17,384 nt of DNA from Promethearchaeota archaeon (lineage in GTDB: Archaea > Asgardarchaeota > Lokiarchaeia > Sigynarchaeales > SOKP01). The stretch lies in contig JAEOTJ010000328.1 of NCBI GenBank assembly GCA_016839905.1, forward strand, positions 1 through 17,384, in the 5' to 3' direction. Made by a program: the position numbers and the translations under genes. The notes beneath the pieces are model-generated. The model was not told where the DNA came from. It saw only the letters and a list, made by a program, of their open reading frames with translations, and made no database searches. Shown here in pieces: positions 13,607 through 17,384 of this stretch (positions within the stretch are counted from its first letter, which is position 1; every line of letters starts with the position of its first letter).

Positions 13607-15895
13607 ATGAAAATTAATAAAAAAAAAATTAAGTCTTTATGTTTATTTCTATTGCTTTTATGTGTATTATTTCACAATTATACTGTAAACATTAATATTA
13701 TTGAAAATAATAATTATGAAAACAGAGATATAAACCAAAAAATCAAAAATGCGTGGACTCTCTCTCCATTCATTATAGATGATTATGGAAACGGGGATTA
13801 CACTTGGTCAGAAGCAGTTTCTCAACCATGGTGTAGTGGTGCTGGAACTTCTAATAATCCATATATCATTGATGATATTTATATTAATGCCGCACAATAT
13901 AGGTGTTGTCTTGAAATTAGGAATTCTAATAAATACTTTATCATTAAAGATAGTGTATTTGCCAATGCTGGTATTATTAATGGAGATGCTGCAGTTAAAT
14001 TTAGGAATGTTGATAACGGAAAAATGATTGAAAGTAGATGTATTGCAAATGAAAAACCAGGTTATCCTGGACGTAGTTATGCGATGATATTGCTATATAG
14101 CAATGATAATACGATTGATGATAATGATATCTATAATAATCAGCATGGTATTCTCATCGATGACTATAGTAATAATAATAAAATTTCAAACAATAATATT
14201 TTTGATCATTCTGGAACAGCTATTACTATAGAAGATGGTTGTGACTATAATGAAGTATCTCATAATACTATTGATGATAATAGTTGGGCTATGATATTAG
14301 ATAGTGACCATAATACTATTTCAAGAAATGAAGTAACACGAACAGAATTTTTATCAGGGATCCATTTAGATGGCAGTAATTATAATTATATTTTAGGAAA
14401 TACAATAAAATACTCCAAATATAATGGGTTAACATTATCATCATCTTCAAATAATAATACTGTAGCTGATAATTTAATAAGTTCAAATGCTCAATCGGGA
14501 CAAGGCGGAGTAGGGGTAAGTAGTAGTGATAATAATACATTCATTAATAATACAATTAGTACAAATTATGATGATGGCTTCTATTTATTTAGGAGTGACA
14601 ATAATAAAGTTTATAATAATACAATAAAGAATAATTTCGGATATCAAATCTATATAAACCAAGCTCAAGATAATTTATTTGTAAAAAATAACTTCATAGG
14701 AAGTTCTCCTGTGCTTGATAATGGAATAAATCAGCAATGGAATAATTCTGATATTGGGAATTATTGGAGCGATTACACTAATTTAGATGAGGATGATGAT
14801 GGAATTGGTGATGCACCCTATATAATTAGTGGTACTTCTGGCAGTCAAGATTATTTTCCTATATGGGATGATGGAATTGATAGTCCTATCATTAATATAA
14901 ATTTGCCAGATTCCTTTCACGTTTATGGTAAAAATCCACCTTTCTATGATATTCTAATATCTTCTCCCAATTTAAATACAACTTGGTATTTACTCAACAA
15001 TATTACATTGGAGACAATAAATACAACTATATCAGGATTATCTGGCACTATTGATCAGAACATATGGAATTCAGTTGGAAATGGGACAATTACGCTTAAA
15101 TTTTGTGCAAACGATAGTAATGGAGATCTTAATATAGAAGAAGTTCAAATTAGAAAAGATATTAAAGATCCTGAGATAATAATTGAAAAACCTATTGAGA
15201 ATGATCTTTATGGAAGTTTCCCTCCTGAATATAATATTTCTGTTAATGAACCAAATTTAGATACTGTTTGGTATATGTTAGAAAATGGTACTATCAAAAC
15301 AGAAAATAGAACAATTAGTTCATTAAATGGAACAATAGACCAAGATCTCTGGGATTTAATAGGAAATGGAACAATTACATTAAGTTACTATGCAAATGAT
15401 ACTTTAGGTAATTTAGGTTTTCAAGAAATCCATATAAGAAAGGATTTAGTTATTCCAATAATAAAAGTAATTGATCCTAAAGATAATAAATTCTTTAAAT
15501 TCAATGCACCTCAATTTAATATAAGTTTTAGTGGAAGAAAAAATACTACGTGGTATATATTAAATAATGGAGTGAAAAAGTATATATTTAATGAAACTTC
15601 TGGGCAGATAAATCAATCTGTTTGGGAAAATGAAAATGATGGAAAAATTAATATCACTTTTTTTTTAAATAATAGTGTTGGCCAAATTGATTCAGTAAAT
15701 ATAACTGTAATAAAGGATGCTACTAATCCAATGATAACGATCTATGATCCTATAAATAACAGTTTTTATGGAATAAATTCTCCAACCTATAATATTTCCA
15801 TTATTGAACAAAATTTACATTCAATATGGTATATGTTAGATGATCAAATAATCAAGACAGAGAACAAAACTATAATGGATTTAACTGGGGGTTAA
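13607..15895 (+). CDS. secreted parallel beta-helix protein with Ig-like repeats, truncated by an insertion sequence
   Basis: The protein has 762 residues from the ATG at 13607 (an in-frame TTG lies one codon earlier). It opens with a lysine-rich start and a hydrophobic signal segment (about 9-22). A right-handed beta-helix domain (about 60-395) has many short Asn-rich PbH1/NosD-type turns such as NNTIDDNDIYNN and NNKISNNNIF, closing with IGNYWSDY and DDGIGDAPYII. Next come copies of a roughly 92-residue domain with WYxLxN, NxTI, GTIDQxxW, NGTITLxxxAND and IRKD. Three are complete, but the fourth stops at DLTGG, where the others read NGTIDQ. The stop codon lies within the left end of the mobile element at 15890. 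The gene is therefore broken, and its missing 3' part should lie beyond the element. It is probably an S-layer-associated or adhesion surface protein. Confidence 0.85.
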   Translation: MKINKKKIKSLCLFLLLLCVLFHNYTVNINIIENNNYENRDINQKIKNAWTLSPFIIDDYGNGDYTWSEAVSQPWCSGAGTSNNPYIIDDIYINAAQYRCCLEIRNSNKYFIIKDSVFANAGIINGDAAVKFRNVDNGKMIESRCIANEKPGYPGRSYAMILLYSNDNTIDDNDIYNNQHGILIDDYSNNNKISNNNIFDHSGTAITIEDGCDYNEVSHNTIDDNSWAMILDSDHNTISRNEVTRTEFLSGIHLDGSNYNYILGNTIKYSKYNGLTLSSSSNNNTVADNLISSNAQSGQGGVGVSSSDNNTFINNTISTNYDDGFYLFRSDNNKVYNNTIKNNFGYQIYINQAQDNLFVKNNFIGSSPVLDNGINQQWNNSDIGNYWSDYTNLDEDDDGIGDAPYIISGTSGSQDYFPIWDDGIDSPIININLPDSFHVYGKNPPFYDILISSPNLNTTWYLLNNITLETINTTISGLSGTIDQNIWNSVGNGTITLKFCANDSNGDLNIEEVQIRKDIKDPEIIIEKPIENDLYGSFPPEYNISVNEPNLDTVWYMLENGTIKTENRTISSLNGTIDQDLWDLIGNGTITLSYYANDTLGNLGFQEIHIRKDLVIPIIKVIDPKDNKFFKFNAPQFNISFSGRKNTTWYILNNGVKKYIFNETSGQINQSVWENENDGKINITFFLNNSVGQIDSVNITVIKDATNPMITIYDPINNSFYGINSPTYNISIIEQNLHSIWYMLDDQIIKTENKTIMDLTGG

Positions 15896-15918
15896 TTTTC
15901 CAAATGAATGATTAATTA
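15890..15918. repeat. left terminal inverted repeat
   Basis: A 29-bp end that pairs with 98-126 read as reverse complement. The mismatches are at repeat positions 11 (C against T) and 24 (T against A). Unlike the end at 88-126 it has no second AATTAACC arm, so the hairpin is specific to the right end of this element family. Confidence 0.75.
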
Positions 15919-16120
15919 TAAACTATTTCATCTCATTTCAGTAATTGAGTAGCTCTATCCGTTTTCTTCAATCTTTCGCCTTATTCATGGGATGACACCC
16001 GTACAAGAATTAGGGAATTTTGTCAATCTTAAGTAAATAAGAATTATATCTGTCAAATTATTTTGAATCTCTCAATTCTTTATCATAATCCTTTTTTTCT
16101 CAATCTTCTATATTATTATT
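15919..16120. other. non-coding left end of the insertion sequence
   Basis: No gene was found between the terminal repeat and the transposase ATG, and no continuation of the beta-helix protein is seen here in any frame. An AT-rich stretch just before 16121 (TATATTATTATT) may serve the transposase promoter. Confidence 0.4.
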
Positions 16121-17384
16121 ATGGTAGGTAGAAAAAAAAAGGTCTTAATTCCAATTTTTAGAGATTTAATTATAATAATGAAAGGTATAGCTGATTTAAT
16201 GCTAGGACAGATTCAAATCAAGTGTCCCCTTTGCGGTAGTTGGAGGATTACTCCCAATGGCACGCGACCAAGGAAGGGTAGGAGGATAGAAGCATTTATT
16301 TGTAGAAACGAGAAGTGCAAGAACGGTGACCACAAAACTCAGAAGCAATTCATCCTAACTACTTCCTATGAGTTCAAGCAATTAATCTTTACTAAGCTTG
16401 AAAGGCTTTACGAGGACTTACTTAAAGATGGAGCGAAAGGCAAGACAATTGCGAAGAAATACAAGGTTTCGCCATCCCAGATTTCTAAATTACGTGATTT
16501 GTTTGTAAAGGCTCTTGATAAGTTAGAAGGACTTGATAAACTCGTTAAAGTGCCCCAATCTGACAGGACAATTTGCATGGACGAGACGTTCTTAAAAATA
16601 GAGGGAACTTCCATTTACATCATCGTTGCTACGGGATATAAAACGCATAAAATTCTCGGTTTGAAAGTTTCTAAGACCAGAAAGGAAAAAGATATGAGAG
16701 AAGTCTTTGATGAAGCCGAACAAAATACAAAAAAGCCCATTTCAAACGTGATCTCTGATGGTTGGGGTGCTACGCAAAAGATGACTAAAAACATAGGCCG
16801 ACCAATAACTCACATCGTTCATAAACACAAAAAGCCTTACAAGAAAGTGTTGGTGAGGCATTATTTCTATACAAAAACCCACCGAATAACCCTCGAAATT
16901 GGAATAAAAAATGATTTGTTCAAGAAAAGGGGCAAGCGCGTATTCTATTATGCGATCTCTAAGACGCCTCTTAATCCATTACCGTCGAAAAAGCGTGGTA
17001 GACCGAAGGGCTCAAAAAATAAGACCACGAACAAGAAAAAATCGGTAAAAGTCAATAAGAACGGAGGGCGGGGGCTGTTTAAAGTGTTCAAAAATGGCAC
17101 GCGAGGATATGTGAAGGTCGATCCATATAGAATGACGCTTAAATTCAGTAAAAACATGAACTCGAAAATAATATCCGTATTAAAGGAGCTTTTTGAGTTA
17201 TTTTTCCTAAAGACAGTCCAAAATAACGTGGGAGAAGGTTCAAATAGCGTGCTTCAATCGCTCTTGAAGTTATGCGGACCCAAAACGATACCTTCTGTTG
17301 AAGATAAGATACGCGCATTTGCCATGATTAGGAACCGGCCAGAGCTCTTATTTAAAGTACGAATTGATCGGAATATACGGGGAA
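16121..17384 (+). CDS. DDE transposase with zinc finger and AT-hook (C-terminus off window)
   Basis: An open frame of 421 residues without a stop reaches the window edge. It has a zinc-binding N-terminal module (CPLC at 35-38, then Cys61 and Cys66) and a helix-turn-helix (about 104-126, with AKKYKVSPSQISKL). The RNase H-like catalytic core has CMDETFLKIEG (Asp154) and ISDGWGA (Asp213), with a likely final Glu372 in NNVGEGSNS. Between the second Asp and the Glu lies a basic insert with KKRGRPKGSKNK (290-301), an AT-hook core GRPKG that would bind AT-rich DNA. The DET and DGWGA signatures resemble IS6/IS1595-like transposases, but I cannot fix the family. Codon use is more G/C rich than in the neighbours. 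The start at 16121 is the first ATG; another in-frame ATG lies at 16178-16180. Confidence 0.85.
   Translation, partial: MVGRKKKVLIPIFRDLIIIMKGIADLMLGQIQIKCPLCGSWRITPNGTRPRKGRRIEAFICRNEKCKNGDHKTQKQFILTTSYEFKQLIFTKLERLYEDLLKDGAKGKTIAKKYKVSPSQISKLRDLFVKALDKLEGLDKLVKVPQSDRTICMDETFLKIEGTSIYIIVATGYKTHKILGLKVSKTRKEKDMREVFDEAEQNTKKPISNVISDGWGATQKMTKNIGRPITHIVHKHKKPYKKVLVRHYFYTKTHRITLEIGIKNDLFKKRGKRVFYYAISKTPLNPLPSKKRGRPKGSKNKTTNKKKSVKVNKNGGRGLFKVFKNGTRGYVKVDPYRMTLKFSKNMNSKIISVLKELFELFFLKTVQNNVGEGSNSVLQSLLKLCGPKTIPSVEDKIRAFAMIRNRPELLFKVRIDRNIRG

Larger units (their letters stand above)
15890..17384 (+). mobile_element. insertion sequence, left part (right end outside window)
   Basis: The element begins at about 15890 with GGTTAATTTTCCAAATGAAT, which matches (27 of 29 bases over the repeat) the inverted end at 98-126. 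About 230 bp of non-coding left end precede a transposase gene at 16121 that runs off the window. The transposase region is visibly richer in G and C than the native genes around it, which fits a foreign origin. The exact boundary may be 1-3 bp off, because five G residues (15887-15891) lie at the junction. Any target duplication cannot be seen. Confidence 0.85.

Noticed and set aside
14100..14700. Tandem DNA repeat or CRISPR-like pattern within the beta-helix gene
   Set aside because: The periodic AATAAT-rich strings come from the Asn-rich turns of a coding repeat. They are not of constant length and have no spacers.
16408..17157. Minus-strand frames opposite the transposase
   Set aside because: The plus-strand frame has the catalytic residues, zinc finger and AT-hook. 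The minus frames have no motifs.
1..17384. The two element ends as a single copy on a circular molecule
   Set aside because: If one copy had simply inserted, the DNA after position 126 would continue the beta-helix gene. Instead it reads into the end of an unrelated minus-strand gene.

Overview
The window is about 17.4 kb of very AT-rich archaeal DNA. Several features point to an Asgard archaeon, probably of the Lokiarchaeia type. It has a gelsolin-like protein of the kind abundant in Asgard genomes, two genes for tetrahydromethanopterin (H4MPT) synthesis, large surface proteins with parallel beta-helix and FG-GAP-like repeats, and GGTG-type ribosome binding sites. The taxonomic call is an inference from gene content. 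No rRNA, tRNA or CRISPR array was seen.

Layout. Positions 1-126 are the last bases of an insertion sequence. Next come three minus-strand genes: a 919-residue membrane protein with an extracytoplasmic FG-GAP-like region (129-2888), an orphan N6-adenine DNA methyltransferase (2956-4371), and a gelsolin-like protein with a probable PH-like C-terminal half (4358-5293). The last two overlap by 14 bp. A small conserved-looking protein of unknown function (5458-5778) is divergent from larE (5939-6760). larE is tail to tail with an AIR synthase-related enzyme (6767-8158). A 345-bp divergent spacer rich in inverted repeats leads to feoA (8504-8806) and feoB (9150-11273), which form a ferrous iron uptake module. 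Then come mptG (11360-12364) and mptD (12371-12766), both for H4MPT synthesis, converging on a DUF447-type flavoprotein gene (12763-13488). A secreted beta-helix/Ig-repeat protein (13607-15895) is cut off in mid-repeat by a second insertion sequence (15890 to the end), whose DDE transposase runs off the window.

How the genes fit together. The central block (larE, AIR synthase-like, feoAB, mptG, mptD, DUF447) is metabolic: sulfur or cofactor chemistry, iron supply, and the C1 carrier of an archaeal Wood-Ljungdahl pathway. The outer blocks are cell-surface or membrane-cytoskeleton genes. The two insertion-sequence ends share a 29-bp terminal repeat (27/29 identical) and face each other across 15.8 kb. 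The segment is therefore bounded by two same-family elements in the same orientation, and one of them has visibly broken a gene. The most interesting items are the element that truncates the beta-helix gene, the gelsolin plus PH-like protein overlapping a DNA methyltransferase, the cysteine-rich FeoB gate motif, and the near-perfect 29-bp palindrome upstream of feoA.
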